From assembly GCA_029945375.1 (NCBI GenBank), contig CM057058.1:806001-870000 (forward strand): DNA of 64,000 bases, in the 5' to 3' direction. Shown one piece after another: positions 1-14,830 of the stretch. The DNA is from Agaricus subrufescens. Its lineage: Eukaryota; Basidiomycota; Agaricomycetes; Agaricales; Agaricaceae. The notes below the pieces were generated by a model. The model made no database searches, was not told the origin of the DNA, and was given only the letters and a program-made list of their open reading frames with translations. A program made the translations under genes and the position numbers. Numbering within the stretch: the stretch's first letter is position 1; each line of letters begins with the position of its first letter.

Positions 1-1150
1 TCCTAGAGATAAGAGATACTTGCGTGGGCGAAGGAAAGGCGAGACTATACTAAGTCTTGAATTCCAGTTTAGTTCATTCGACCACAGGAGGTCTGACACT
101 TTCATCAACTAACTTTTGGCACAGAGTCTAGGGTTTAGAGTATGATAGGCTAAGGAATCAGATAACATTTTTGGTAAATTTTATCCTTCTCGAAGGTCTT
201 GTTTTACCATCACTATTGGTCATGCTTGTGCTGTAAAAGAACTCAGGAACGGTCGAAGAGAGATAGACTTTTGAAACGGACCCTAGAACTATATGAGTGA
301 CGCTATTGTACTCAGACTGACTGAGATGTATTCAGGGTCTTATGCATATTTGTCAGGCCGTTTTACTTTGGATAGGGTGATATGCGTACGCTTTCAAAGA
401 TGTGTTTACTTTTGGAACACCTCATGTCCGTATAATCCCATTCACCTATAGCGCCAGTTGTCAGTTTCAAAAACTACATCTTGATGGTCATTTAGTAGCA
501 AACATTCGGTCCTTCACAGTGTCGAATCACTGTCAAAATGATCAAGCCACAGCGGTGATAAGGCTGGCTTGCCAGTCGTCCTGTCTTACTATTCGATTAT
601 AGATTTGGACTAGAAGAATCTATCAATGCTGTTCTCAGAGATTTCCGCAATCTCGGAGGTGTTTGGACGTTTGCTTTATCTTTTTCTTCTGGACTTGTAA
701 CCGCTGAAAACATTTGGGACTGGTGTCAAAACGCCATCAATATATAGTAGTCGTGCCATTTCTATTTTGGATAATACTGTAGTGGCAATGTGGCGGTTGA
801 TAGTGTCTCTGGAAGAAAGAATTGAGACATTGCATAGCCTAGAGCAGTATTGGGGCGTTGAATACACGAATATTGCTCAGACTACCAGTGTCAAAGGGTC
901 GCTAAATACAAAATAGCGTGACGTCGCGAGGCGGTGCTAGTGATTATTTGGAACAAAAGGACATGACAAACAAACAATGGTACGGGTTTCGGTAAAGCTG
1001 CTGATATGTTCTCGACTGATTGTTGTACGACAAGACAAGGTGCCGTGTTGATCCTGAGCAAATGGGAACTCGAATTATTCTTGACTGACAAATTATTCCA
1101 GGCCGGCGCCATTTTCACTCTGGATCAACTCCTGGGGAGCGTTGCAGACG
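1..1150. other. Intergenic region upstream of the 5-phosphatase gene
   Basis: I see no recognisable coding region here. The only open frames are short (up to about 75 codons) and have no recognisable content. The region presumably holds the promoter of the gene starting at 1151, but I recognise no specific regulatory site. Confidence 0.4.
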
Positions 1151-4100
1151 ATGGACGTCGACGGCGGATCCATACAGGCCGTCAAGAGTCTCCGCTCCAA
1201 GTTTGAGCAGCTGGCGGTCGAGGTGCGGTCTACGGAGCCACAGAATGCCAAGCTCGTGGATGTCTATGCTGCCCAGGATCACCTCAGCACCTCACCCAGA
1301 GGTGCCGCTGCCAAGCGTCCCCCGCCGCCACCACCACGACTGGCGAAGCCTCCACCCTCGCCTCTGCCTTCTCGGACACCATCTCCTCTTCCAAAGGTCG
1401 AGGGTGATCCACCGCCAGGCGTAGCCACGCTCAAAACCAAATTGTGAGTCGCTCTTGTCTCTTCCAGGCGCCTCTCATCCGTCTGGGCAGCGATTCTCCG
1501 TCAAGAGCCTCTCATTTGGAATCACCTAGACCTATACTGCCACCTAGACCGGCGAGGAGCGGTGAAAGCAACTTTCTTTCTGTGTCACCGAACAGCACCG
1601 GATCAATTTCTCCTGTAAATTCTCGGCCAACCACCCCAAACACTCATCACCGCCCCCCGCCTCCGCCCCCTGTTTCTAGATCACGACCCCCAGCAGACCT
1701 GGAGACCCAATCTAGAATGTATGTACCTTTCTTATCTGCTTCTTCCTTTAGCTTAACACCAGCAGCCCTTCGTCTATATCCCCAACCCCAATACACCCCA
1801 AGTCGTCAGCTAAACCCGATGTGCCCCCCCGCCCTCCTAAATCTGCCGAGCTTTCTCAACTGTCTTTGTTAGATGATTCTCGCCCCTTTACCCTCAGTCC
1901 TGAAGACCTCTCGCCCATTGTCGAAAATGGCTCTGCTCCCCCAAATGCTCTCTTTTCTCGAAGATCATTAGTTGAATCACCGAACCTTATTGATCTAGTC
2001 TCGTTTGAGCCTGACATTAATAAGCAAAGTAGCCTTCCTTCAAAACCTTTTCGCTCTGCGATGCCTCCTCCTCCACGTCACCACAGTACCTTGTCTCCCC
2101 ATTCTGCAAATGGCGAGGCCAGTTCGAATACCCCACCACCTAGGCTTCATCCGCGCTCTATCACGCGTCGTCCTACGGCACCACCTGTTGCTGAAGACTC
2201 AACGCATTCTTCAGCATTCACGAATAACAAACCGACTACTCCCCCTCGGCCACCTGAACGCAGCCCTGCAACCACTTCACCAGATCGAAAGCCAATTGGC
2301 AGCAGCAAACTTCCTCCTCCACCTACACGAACCATCAGTCTTGGTGGTAAACTTCCACCTCCTCGTCGACCACCATCTCCCGCGGAATCTGACGACGATT
2401 CCGGCGCAGAGGAGGATGATCCCAGAGCCCAAGCCGCTGATAGTATGCCGGATATGACTGCTTCATATCGTTGTCCTCCTGCCCTCAGATTTAGGGAGGG
2501 TTCCAGCGAACCAAAAATTCATGTTCACCCGCACTCCGGTACATATGCGGCGTCAGGGTCGCATATAGTCACAGGACATGGGACTCAGATCAAAGTATAT
2601 GATTTGGCGATGGGAGACACGCCGATGATCAACCTTGATATCAAGGATGTTGGATCAAAGGACTCAAAAGTCACCGCTATGACCTTCCGCCCCTCCGTCC
2701 ATCATGCATATCGAGGCGTGTTCTTGTGGATTGGGACCAAGGAAGGGCATTTATTTGAAATGGATATTTATGCTGGACGTATCGCTGCCGCAAAACACGT
2801 CGCGCATCCACATCCTATAACGCATATATTCCGATATGGGCAATCAATGGTTACCATGGATGAATGTGGGAAGACGTTGATCTTTTCACCTTCAGAGGAT
2901 GGACAAGATATTTCATTACAACATGCCCAACCACGTGTGGTACGAACGACTGAAAAACAAGACTTCGTCAAATTGATAGATGGAAAATTATGGACTTCTA
3001 CACGAACAGAACAACACTCGCATAGTCACCAAAGATCGCCGATCATACGTGTCTATGATATTTTTGCTTCCGGGGTTACTGCGCGATCTTTATTACCCTG
3101 TGAACATGTTGGTTCCGTAACGTCTGCAACGATACTCCCGAGTCAACCCGATTATGTCTACGTAGGTCACGAAGAAGGCTATATATCTATATGGGCTCTT
3201 CGTACCGATGATGGATACCCAAAATGCATCGAAGCCGTTCGTGTGGCTATGTCCGACGTTTTATGTTTGGAAGGAGTGAACGATAGATTATGGGCTGGAG
3301 CTAGGAATGGTCTAATCTCCGTTTATGATGTGTCGCAGAAACCGTGGGTGGTGACGAATAGTTGGCATGCGCATCCTGGATTGCCAGTGTTGAGGTTGAG
3401 CGTGAACTATTGCGCGATCGAATGGAGTCGGAAGCTGTGTGTAATCAGTGTTGGACGTGATGAATGCCTGAAGTTGTGGGATGGGTTATTGGGCGTTGCT
3501 TGGGTTGGTAAGTGTTTCCGCTGCCTTGTCACCTCGCATGATCTGAGTATCTCTCTCTGTAGATAATGAGTTACAGAAACGAGAACAAGAGTTTAGCTCT
3601 TTTCGCGACGTTTCAATGCTCCTTGTCTCTTGGAATTGTGATTCCGCGCGTCCTGATTCTCTCATGTCAGATCCCGTCAATTACGAATTCCTTAATGACA
3701 CATTATGCAGTATCGACTCTCCAGATATCATCATATTTGGTTTCCAAGAAGTCATCGATCTGGAAAGTCGAAAAATGACAGCAAAAAACGTACTACTGGG
3801 TGGGAAGAAGAAACCGGAGGACAACGGGTTAAGTGACAAGGTCACCGGGGCGTATAAACGTTGGTATGAACGATTGTCCGCAGCTGTCAGGACTTCGATG
3901 TCGGCAACGTGCCCTTACGTCTGCGTGCACACGGAAAATCTCGTCGGCTTGTTCACATGTACCTTTGTCAAGTGTAGTGAGAGGCCGGGGCTAAATGATG
4001 TAGCGGTCACGACTGTTAAAAGAGGAATGGGGGGAAGGTATGGGAATAAGGTATATTTGTGATTTTATCGTGGAGACGTGTGAAAGGTTGATGACTTATA

Positions 4101-4855
4101 TTCGGCTTAGGGTGCTATTGTAGCACGATTTGTGATCGGAGATACATCCGTTTGTGTTATTAATTGTCATTTGGCTGCGGGACAGAACGCAATTAGACGA
4201 AGGAACGCGGACGCTGCCGGAATATTGGAGGAGAAAGCGGTTTTTCCGACAAGCGATCATTCCTTGGCGTATGTTGGTGGAGGAGATGGGTCGACCGTGC
4301 TGGACCATGAGATTGTATTTGTGAGTTACATCTATCAATGTTTCGATCCGGCTCAAGCTCATTAATTGAAAGCTCCATGGTGATCTTAATTATCGTATTG
4401 ATCATCGAAGAGATGCTATCATTGCTGCTGTTCGCGCGAATGATCTGTCATCTCTTTACCAATACGACCAACTACTCCGAGAGATCAAATATAATCGTGC
4501 ATGCCGTTTACGAGGATTCTCGGAAGGACCTTTACACTTCGCGCCGACGTATAAATATGACGTGAGATCGGAAGAATACGATACTTCCGAGAAGCGCAGA
4601 GCGCCTGCGTGGTGTGATAGGATTTTATGGAGATCGAGAGTCAGTTCAAGGGTTAGGCTCAGGGAGTATAGGCGATATGAGGTCGATGTTTCCGATCATC
4701 GGCCTATTTCTGGAAGTTTTGATGTCACGGTGAAGACTGTGGATTGGGGTGAGAGGGATAGACTGAGGAGAGAGATTGCGCAGTTGTGGGTTGGCGTGGA
4801 GCAGGACTTGTTGGAGTCAGCCAGGCAGTTCTATGTTGGTCAGATGTTGCTCTAA
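1151..4855 (+). CDS. WD40-repeat inositol polyphosphate 5-phosphatase
   Basis: Multi-exon gene. The first exon (1151-1443) and the next (from 1491) encode a long Pro/Ser-rich, probably disordered N-terminus (PPPPPP and PPRP motifs typical of SH3 or WW ligands). The exon to about 3508 encodes a WD40-like propeller (for example ECLKLWDG near 3470). After the intron at about 3509-3563 comes a complete IPPc catalytic domain. Visible motifs are SWNCD at the start, IFGFQEV with the Mg-binding Glu, GDLNYRI near 4380-4400, PAWCDRIL near 4600 and SDHRPI near 4695. These are the signature blocks of synaptojanin-type phosphatases, which remove the 5-phosphate from PtdIns(4,5)P2, PtdIns(3,4,5)P3 or soluble inositol phosphates. 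WD40 plus 5-phosphatase is the arrangement known from plant FRA3-type enzymes. The gene ends TAA at 4855 and appears intact. The join near 1720-1790 is uncertain: a donor at GTACCT and an acceptor before TCGTCAGC keep the frame. The start is the first in-frame ATG. Confidence 0.9.
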
Positions 4856-5185
4856 GTGTGGTGGTAATTTTTCTCCTTATTTTATTATGGTTTTTTAAGT
4901 ATGGACGGATGTTATTTGGACCTTGTTCTTTCTTTGTCTGCTACGTGGTTAATACTACTCTTAATGTGTATCGCTACCCGAGTGTATCTTTTTACGGACT
5001 TAGGGGTGGTGCAAGCCCAGAAATTTGAGGATGCTTATTGGAAGCGGCATAACAAAGCGAACTCCATTTGGTAGGTGGCCGGTGATTGGCCTGAGCGACT
5101 CATAACATGTCCCGGGTAGCACTTGTTTCCTACCGTCCACCATCATAGGATTCATAACATCAAAGTCTTGTGCACTGTTGGCTAG
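4856..5185. other. Intergenic region between the 5-phosphatase and MFS genes
   Basis: About 330 bp between two same-strand genes. It must contain the 3' end of the 5-phosphatase transcript and the MFS promoter. No distinct element recognised. Confidence 0.4.
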
Positions 5186-7578
5186 ATGGCACCCGCTAAA
5201 CATCCTGGGATTCTGAGCGTTCCGAGGCTCACAACGCTGATTGCTTCGTTGCTGGTATCCACTAGTTCTGGGACAAATTATGTGAGTGAGAACCAACCGA
5301 CTTGTTTGTGAATACTTACACCGAAGAAACTATGTGATCATAGGCCTTCTCGGGTGGGTCTATTTCTTGTTGCTTGATTCTTAAAAATCGACTTTGGGCG
5401 GGGTTTCTGGTGTGTCAGAATGGAAAGAACAATGCTAACTACTATATTGGAAATGAAACTCAGCTTGGGCGCCGCAGCTAGGGTCTAGACTGCGCATTAG
5501 TCACACGGGACTGAATATTATCGGTCTAGCTGGAAACGGTATGTGACCCCAGAAGGCTTTATCCCTGTTTTTTGCTTGGGCATGTGGAAATTGAGATTTT
5601 ATTCTTTTTTCTAGTTGGCGTGTACAGTAGTGGACCGATTTGGGGTCGGATCGTGGACAAGCGAGGACCTCGTATTCCACTGATTGGAGCATTCATATTG
5701 CTCCTTCTAGGATACTCTGGCATCAAACATTTCTTCGATGCGGGCCTTCCGGATAATGCTCAGGCAACGAAGCTGTCCCATTTTAGCTTCATTCTTTTGG
5801 TCATATTTAGTTACATGTCTGGCTCGGGCGGAAACGGAGGTTTGACAAGCTCCGTTAATTCGACAGCAAAGACGTTCCCAGACAAGGCAGTGCGTGGTTT
5901 CTTTATTCAGACGGGGAGGGAGAGGTGTTAATTATGGCTTTTCGGGGGTTTCCAGCGCGCGACGGCGACGGGCCTTGTTGTTGGTGGGTTTGGATTATCT
6001 GCCTTCGTCTTTTCGACTATTGCACATGTGATATTTCCCGGGAATACGTCGGCTTTCCTGCATATTCTAGCGTTGGGTACCTCAATACCCATGGTGATGG
6101 GGTGTTTGCTTGTCAGGCCGATCCCACTGCCATCGGATGTGCCTGCTGGTCTTGAGCGAGGGATAGGTGCCTTGCCCAGCGCTGTTACCAGCACTTCGGC
6201 TCTGATTGATGACACCCGCACACAACTATTGGTTCATGAGTCAGACTGGGAGTTGGATGAATCTGAGGAACAATCTTACAGTCGTGCATTGTCCAGATCA
6301 TCTCGCGTTGCCACCTCGGCAGACGATCTTCTGATCCATCAATCCCACGGGCAGACGGACGATGATTTGCCCAATGTCTTTGGAGTGGAATTATGGAAGA
6401 GTGGAGACTTTTGGTTGCTTTTTACAATTCTCTCGATACGTAAGCCCTCCCTCCCGTCTTCTGAACTCTACTTTATATTCTGCTTACCGAGCCTCGTTTC
6501 ACGTGCACCAAAATTTATATTAGTCTCTGGAACTGGCTTGATGTGTGGGTATTCCTTTGACACGCAGCTTGGGAACTGTTTGGTCGCTGACATACGTGCT
6601 TCTTTTCTCACTTATAGACATCAACAATGTTGGAACCATGTCTCAAACGCTCTATGCGCAAAATAATTCCCACTACAGCGAGGTCGAAGCAGGGAAGTGG
6701 CAAGCTATGCAAGTGTCCGCGATCAGTATCATGAACTTTTCAGGTCGCATTCTCATCGGTGAGTCACCTGGAATGATGATGCCGTTTTCTCTTCTCACCT
6801 GATTCATTTCGATTATCCTGCTCTGTGTGATGACATGATTCCATTCCTCCCCGATGCTATTGATCCAGGTATTGTTTCCGATACCGCCAAAAATAGATTC
6901 GGGATTCCACGTTCCTACTGCCTCGTGCTGGTTTCTATTGGCGTCTTTCTTTCACAAGTCGCTGCTGCCACAATAGATAGGACGAGCAATCTATGGCTAG
7001 CTAGTGCACTTCTTGGTATATCCTACGGCGCCGTCTTCTCCATTCTCCCTCAAATATGTATTGAGTGGTTTGGTCTACGTGAGTATCCCATCACCTTTGT
7101 CGTCAGCGTTATTTTTGGTACTCCACCTCGAACTCCGCCACACCTTTTTGCGGGCTACTTTTTTCGGTTCTTGGATATCACACGCAATACTAATCTCATT
7201 GGGAAAATGTTCACAGACCATTTCTCAGAAAATTGGGGTTACCTGTCTATGTCACCGATGGTCGCAGGCAACTTCTTTATGCTGTTCTTTGGCCGTAATT
7301 TGGATGCCCACGAGTCGAAACATCCCATGCCCGCTCATTTGTCGCTTCATTCAGCGAAACGGGAGATTATGCTGGGCACGAACGAGATGCCCAGATGCTT
7401 AGAGGGGAAGACTTGCTATATCTCGGCCTTGTATTTGACGATGTTCATGACGTTCAGTTGTATCCTGCTGAGTGTTTGGGCTGGGTGGAGGGATAGGCGA
7501 AAGTTGATGGGCTTGGCAAATGCTCGGCAGGGAAAACGCAATACGTCACGTGGTAGAATCAGTATAGAACGAAGGTGA
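5186..7578 (+). CDS. MFS transporter, Mch1/nodulin-like family
   Basis: Nine exons: 5186-5281, 5344-5353, 5464-5538, 5615-5889, 5956-6439, 6524-6544, 6618-6758, 6869-7078, 7217-7578. They total 1674 nt (557 aa) with every phase consistent. The N-terminus (MAPAKHPGILS..., then SGTNYAFSAWAPQLGSRL) and the following hydrophobic spans are typical of the fungal Mch1 / nodulin-like branch of the major facilitator superfamily, integral membrane proteins often annotated as monocarboxylate-transporter-like. A long polar cytosolic loop (about 6200-6400) separates the two halves. LRHFSENWGYLSM and the final cytosolic basic tail are family-like. Exons of 10 and 21 nt are needed to restore conserved residues (AFS and SGTGLMY) and would be missed by automated gene finders. 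Substrate unknown. It converges with the leu4 gene downstream. Confidence 0.85.
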
Positions 7579-8157
7579 ACGTGGTTGACAAACGAAGGTC
7601 TGTTGAACTTCTTACAAACATGCTGTCCGGTCTCTCTGCAATGTTAAACAATAGATGTAGTTCTTGCCCAGCCTAAAACTCTGCTCTATCTAATGATGTC
7701 ACTTATCTATGCTTCCAGAGCCAGGTATATGGATGAATTGTATTGCGACATACCTCTGGTGTGAATAAGTTTCTCGAAAGTAGGGAGAATGTCGTGTTGG
7801 TCAGTTGTACGGATTCCGCCGCAGATCTTCCAAGAGGGGATAGATGCATTATCGAAGGTTAAAATAGTAACAATGTCGTGCTATATATATGGATATCTCA
7901 TGGCTTGGTGGGAGCGCGTGAGAGGAGTTTGCCTTATCAATCCCTCAGAAGGCGAAGAATCTGAAATTGACTCGTAGCTTAAGTCCTTCATTACTTCCGG
8001 CTTCCATATGGTGCATGATACTGGGCCGGATTCCGGAATTCCGAAAAAAGCGTCCTATTTTGTGCAGGGCACACACACATTTATAGATATTAGAAAATAC
8101 AATTTACTCGAAGGTAGAGACGATATATGAAGAAGTAGAAATATACATTAAAGTGTA
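7579..8157. other. Convergent 3' intergenic region
   Basis: About 580 bp between two converging genes. It contains only a 62-codon ORF with no recognisable content and presumably carries both 3' UTRs. Confidence 0.4.
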
Positions 8158-10443
<2,286 letters not shown>

Positions 10444-11721
10444 GATGAGTGTTCTTCAGATTCGGGAATCTACAAAAGTTTGGGATGTCGAGTCTGGATG
10501 GGTCTTACTTAGATTGAGCTCCTTCTTATATATCTTCGTTGGGTAATTACTACATTCCCATCTGCCATTCACAAAGATTTTTGCGGCATGAATATACACG
10601 CCAGACAAATTGTGGGGAGACGAAAAATAACAGGCAAGTCCGAAGCTTACCTCATAGAACACGACAGTTTAGGAGACGCGGCTCGCCATATCGTGGCCCG
10701 GCCTCCGCTCCGCAGCCCATCGTGCTTCAATTGCTGTGGTATCGTGTGATGCACACGAATGCGGCCGTCCTATATTTCAGCTCAAGTTGGGTAAGGAAAA
10801 ATTAAAGAAAATGATCAATTCAGATCTCGGTTGAAGATCCGAGAGCACCAGGTCCTCGGATTTGGTGACTCCAAACTCACTGAGGAGGAAAGTAGGGTTC
10901 CATGTGGGCTTTGGTTTCACTGGGTCCGTGAGAACATCGGGGAAAGCCAAGGATTATTGGGACCGATTGGTGAATCGGGAAATACTGAGTTAGATTATCA
11001 GAAGTTTTAGGCAGTATCAACGTCTCCGCACTGATGGTGTGTGAGGGAGACGTATGCCTAATGAAGAGTCGCTTCTTGGAATTGAGATATTCTAAGTGAT
11101 GCCAATCAATTGGCGCTAAGCCTTTTCACCTGTCCATCAACATCAGAAGCTGTGCCGCGCACCGAGAGCGCTAATTATAGATTTCTGAACCAATGATCTA
11201 TCGTACCCGAAGGAGTTGGAAGGACAGAAGAACCTTTTATTCTGTGTTCTCACGCGACCATTTTCCCACGCAGTTGCCATTTTGACGTCGAACCGTGCCC
11301 CTCTTCGACCAGATCCAGCATCGGACATAGGCTGAGAATTCTCTCGCCTTATGGGCCCTCGACCCGCATCGTGCGAAACGGAATTTTCAGCGGCGCTGCT
11401 ATGGAACTTTATCTCAGTTCCGCCTCTCATCGTGCCTCCAATAGAAGCTTCCAAGTTCAAAACGGAAGACCGGGCGAAATACCATCGATAATACCACTTG
11501 AATGTCCTGACAATATTGGAAACTTAACTTCCACACTCTCATTCAGACAAGCCGAGCGTTCTCGCAGGCTAGTCTTTGCTCCTTTTTTTATACTCCACCG
11601 AGTTTTTGCTTCGGCATTGCATATTGAGTCTCTATCACGCCACTTAAAGGTATAGCTTCATAGTACCGTCATCTTTTCCCAAACCTCGTGATCCCAATAC
11701 TTCTGCCTCTTCTCTTGTATT
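10444..11721. promoter_or_regulatory. Divergent intergenic region between LEU4 and a DHA1 transporter
   Basis: About 1.28 kb between divergently oriented genes, so it should contain both promoters. I looked for a Leu3-type CCGGNNNNCCGG palindrome and did not find a convincing one. The short ORFs on both strands show no family signature. Confidence 0.4.
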
Positions 11722-13930
11722 ATGCCTAGAAGTTCAACATCGTCCTCAGAAAAGCCTTCGCTGGCGTCTTCACATACCACAGGTACTCACAACGCAGTAC
11801 ATTTTGCCGTTTCCGCTGAAGCTGCTTGTAGTTCAAGGGGAATTTGAATCCGATTGCAACGTGCAAAACGATGTTGAAAACAGTCTTCAGTCGGTAGACC
11901 TCAAAGCTTCCAGGGCTAGCGAAACAGCAGATGACAAGACGGATGATTCAAATCCTATTTTTGTAACCTGGGATGGTCCAAACGATCCAGGCAACCCCCG
12001 TAACTGGTCAAATGGCCGACGATGGACAATCACCGCGGTGGTCAGCTTGTTCACTTTCATCAGGTAGTGCGATTGTTTCTTAAGACAACACCATCTCACT
12101 GACAAATATCAGCCCTGTTGGGTCTTCCATCTCGTCTCCGGCTCTGCCACAGATTGCTCGTGATTTAAAGATTCCGCCTGGGTCTGTGTTAGAAGATATG
12201 TCTCTTTCAATATTTGTTCTGGCGTACGCCCTTGGTGTAGGTGACGATCATCCTCGTGTGTTGACTCTATTCATGATCGAAATATAGCCATTAATTTGGG
12301 GGCCGCTATCGGAGTTATTTGGTCGGCTTATCATTCTACAGGTCTCAAATTTCTGGTTCCTGAGTGAGTGACTACAGAAGTTCTATTCTGAATCCGTAGA
12401 TGTAATATTCTCTCAGTTTTCAACACATTGTGTGCGGTCTCAAAAACCCCTACGCAGCTTTTGGTATTCAGGTTCCTCGCCGGGTTTGGTGGAGCTGCTC
12501 CGCAGTCATTGGGGGGCGCCGTCGTTGGTGATCTATGGTCTCCGGAAGAGCGAGCCATGGCTATGAGTATCTATTCTGTCGCACCTCTTGTAGGCCCTTC
12601 TACAGGTCCGTTAGTTGGTGGATGGATAACCGAAAGAGTACCATGGCCCTGGGTTTTCTGGAGCGTTAGCATTGCTTGCGGTGTTTTGCAAATAGCGGGA
12701 TTTGTGAGTCTAACAGTCGGCTTTTCTGCTGATAACTAACGAAACTTCTAGGTCTTCATTAGAGAGACTTACGCTCCAGAGCTCTTGAAACGCAAGGCTA
12801 GAAAGATGCGTCAACGAACTGGAAACAATAACTACAAATCTGCATTCGAAAGACCGGATAGACACTGGACAAATGTCATGATTCGTGGGATGATTAAACC
12901 CATGGTATTCCTTGCAACTGAGCCAATCGTTCAAATATTTGCACTGTACATGGCGGTCTTGTACGGAGTTCTCTACATAACCATGACTAGTATGGCAACG
13001 TCCATCTGCAGAGTTCTATGTGTCGTGCTCACTTAACCCAAGCATTTGTTAGGGTCTACACCGATCAGTATGGTCAATCTACTGGTGTCGCTGGCCTTCA
13101 TTACTTAGCAGTGTTGCTGGGATCGACTGGTAAGGGTCACATTGGCGTCAATATAACACGTTTCTGATGTCAAGTAGTGGGTGGGCAAGTAGGAGCTAGG
13201 GCATTGAACATCATATATCGAAGAATGAAAGAGAAAAACGGAGGTGTGGGCACCCCAGAAATGAGGTACATACTCTCACTGCATTGTTTGCCTGGGATCC
13301 TAATCGGCGGTGCCTAGACTTCCACTGTTGATGGTTTCTGCTACCACTCTACCCATAGGTTTGCTCATTTACGGATGGACCGCCAATGCTAGACTATTCT
13401 GGTTGCTTCCCGGTGAGAATCTGACAAAATTTCAGGGCGATCATTACTGATTCATCATGACATGGAAGACTTGGGTGTATTCATCTACTCTATCGGCATA
13501 GGTGAGCCTATATCCATGATGTCTACATATATTTGAGGGAATTTCTTTTGTACAGGCGGCAATTGGACCAGCATTCAGACGTACCTCGTGGGTTGAGACG
13601 ATCATCTGCCCCGGTGTTTGTACTAAATATACATCGCAGGTTGACAATTATGCTCTTTATGCTGCCAGTGCAATTGCTGGAGTGGCATCGTTTCGTGCAT
13701 TTGCAGGCTTCGGCTTCCCTTTGTTTGCCGATCAAATGTATGAGCAACTGGGAGACGGTGAATGACCCACTACCCAAGATTACTTGCTTGACTGACTCTT
13801 TCCAGGATGGGGAAACTCGATATTGGCCCTTATCTGCCTGGTAATCGGATGCCCCTCACCCTTTTTCTTCTACCGCTATGGGCCGAAGTTACGTGAATGG
13901 AGTAAAGCAGCATCAGTTGAGAAACCTTAA
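11722..13930 (+). CDS. MFS transporter, DHA1 (drug:H+ antiporter-1) type
   Basis: Thirteen exons: 11722-11782, 11838-12063, 12113-12236, 12288-12363, 12417-12703, 12752-12989, 13043-13129, 13175-13265, 13318-13412, 13469-13501, 13556-13587, 13640-13757, 13806-13930. They total 1593 nt (530 aa), with all phases consistent. A polar N-terminus leads to the diagnostic NPRNWS before TM1, then GPLSELFGR (loop 2-3 motif), RFLAGFGGAAPQSLGGA and an APLVGPSTGPLVGGW antiporter-type motif C in TM5. The C-terminal half has NWTSIQTYLVDNYALY and FRAFAGFGFPLFADQMY, typical of fungal TPO/FLR-like DHA1 pumps in the plasma membrane. Such proteins export drugs, polyamines or secondary metabolites by proton antiport; the substrate here is unknown. 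No disruption found. Confidence 0.9.
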
Positions 13931-14830
13931 ATCGCCATACCACACTCAACAAGATCCAGTTCTGAGCACTAATTTCCCATCCTATATCCGGTGCAGTGGG
14001 TGGATTCCCGGCCGCGTTCCATGAAACACAAGCCCAGTCTTTTGGTTTTCTTTTTCTTTTCCTGCTCAGAGACCCCTGATTATGGTTGGAATACATTGCA
14101 ATCTAGTAAAAGCATGTCAATAGGTAGATACTACTGTCGTCCAATACAAGCATTGTACAACAACTTCCCACACACGAACTTCGTGAATACATTTTCACTC
14201 TCATGTTCAGAGGAGTTAGTTCGTTAAAAACCCACGACCTACCGCAACAACAGCTAAATACTGAGAATTCTTATATGTTGTATATCGTATTGGGGCTACG
14301 CTTATTGGATTCTTGTTAGACAGTGACAACAAGCACAGCACGGGGTAGCTGTAAAGTTGTCAAAGTACATATACAAGAAGCTCGTAGCCTGCTTAATTAG
14401 TGGATGTCAAATGTCATGTTTGTTGTCATCGGCTACCGAGGCAGGACCCCACTACCGCCTACATATGTTACATACGCGTAATCTAAAGATTCAGCGCCTA
14501 ACCACTGAATATAGTTGCCACTGGTGACAGTCATATGTTGCCGCTGTAGTGATCTCGCCAGTTGTACAGTCTCAAGCACGGGAAAGGATAATTCCTTTCA
14601 TCGCGAATGTTCTAACATTGGTTTAGGAGAAGGAAAAAGAGAAGCTCCGAGTCGACCCCATACTTCGCGAGCTTGGTCCTTGGGAGCCACGGCGTGACAG
14701 AAATAAAACGACATTCGCTTCCTCGGCAAACCGATGCATATCAATAGTGTATTAGGCGACTGAACGAAATAACGACATTGTCTTCTGAAACTTTTGTGAC
14801 ACTAGCTCCATATTCTGGTCCATATCTGTG
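13931..14830. other. Gene-poor intergenic stretch
   Basis: No gene recognised. Open frames are short and lack family signatures. Confidence 0.4.
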
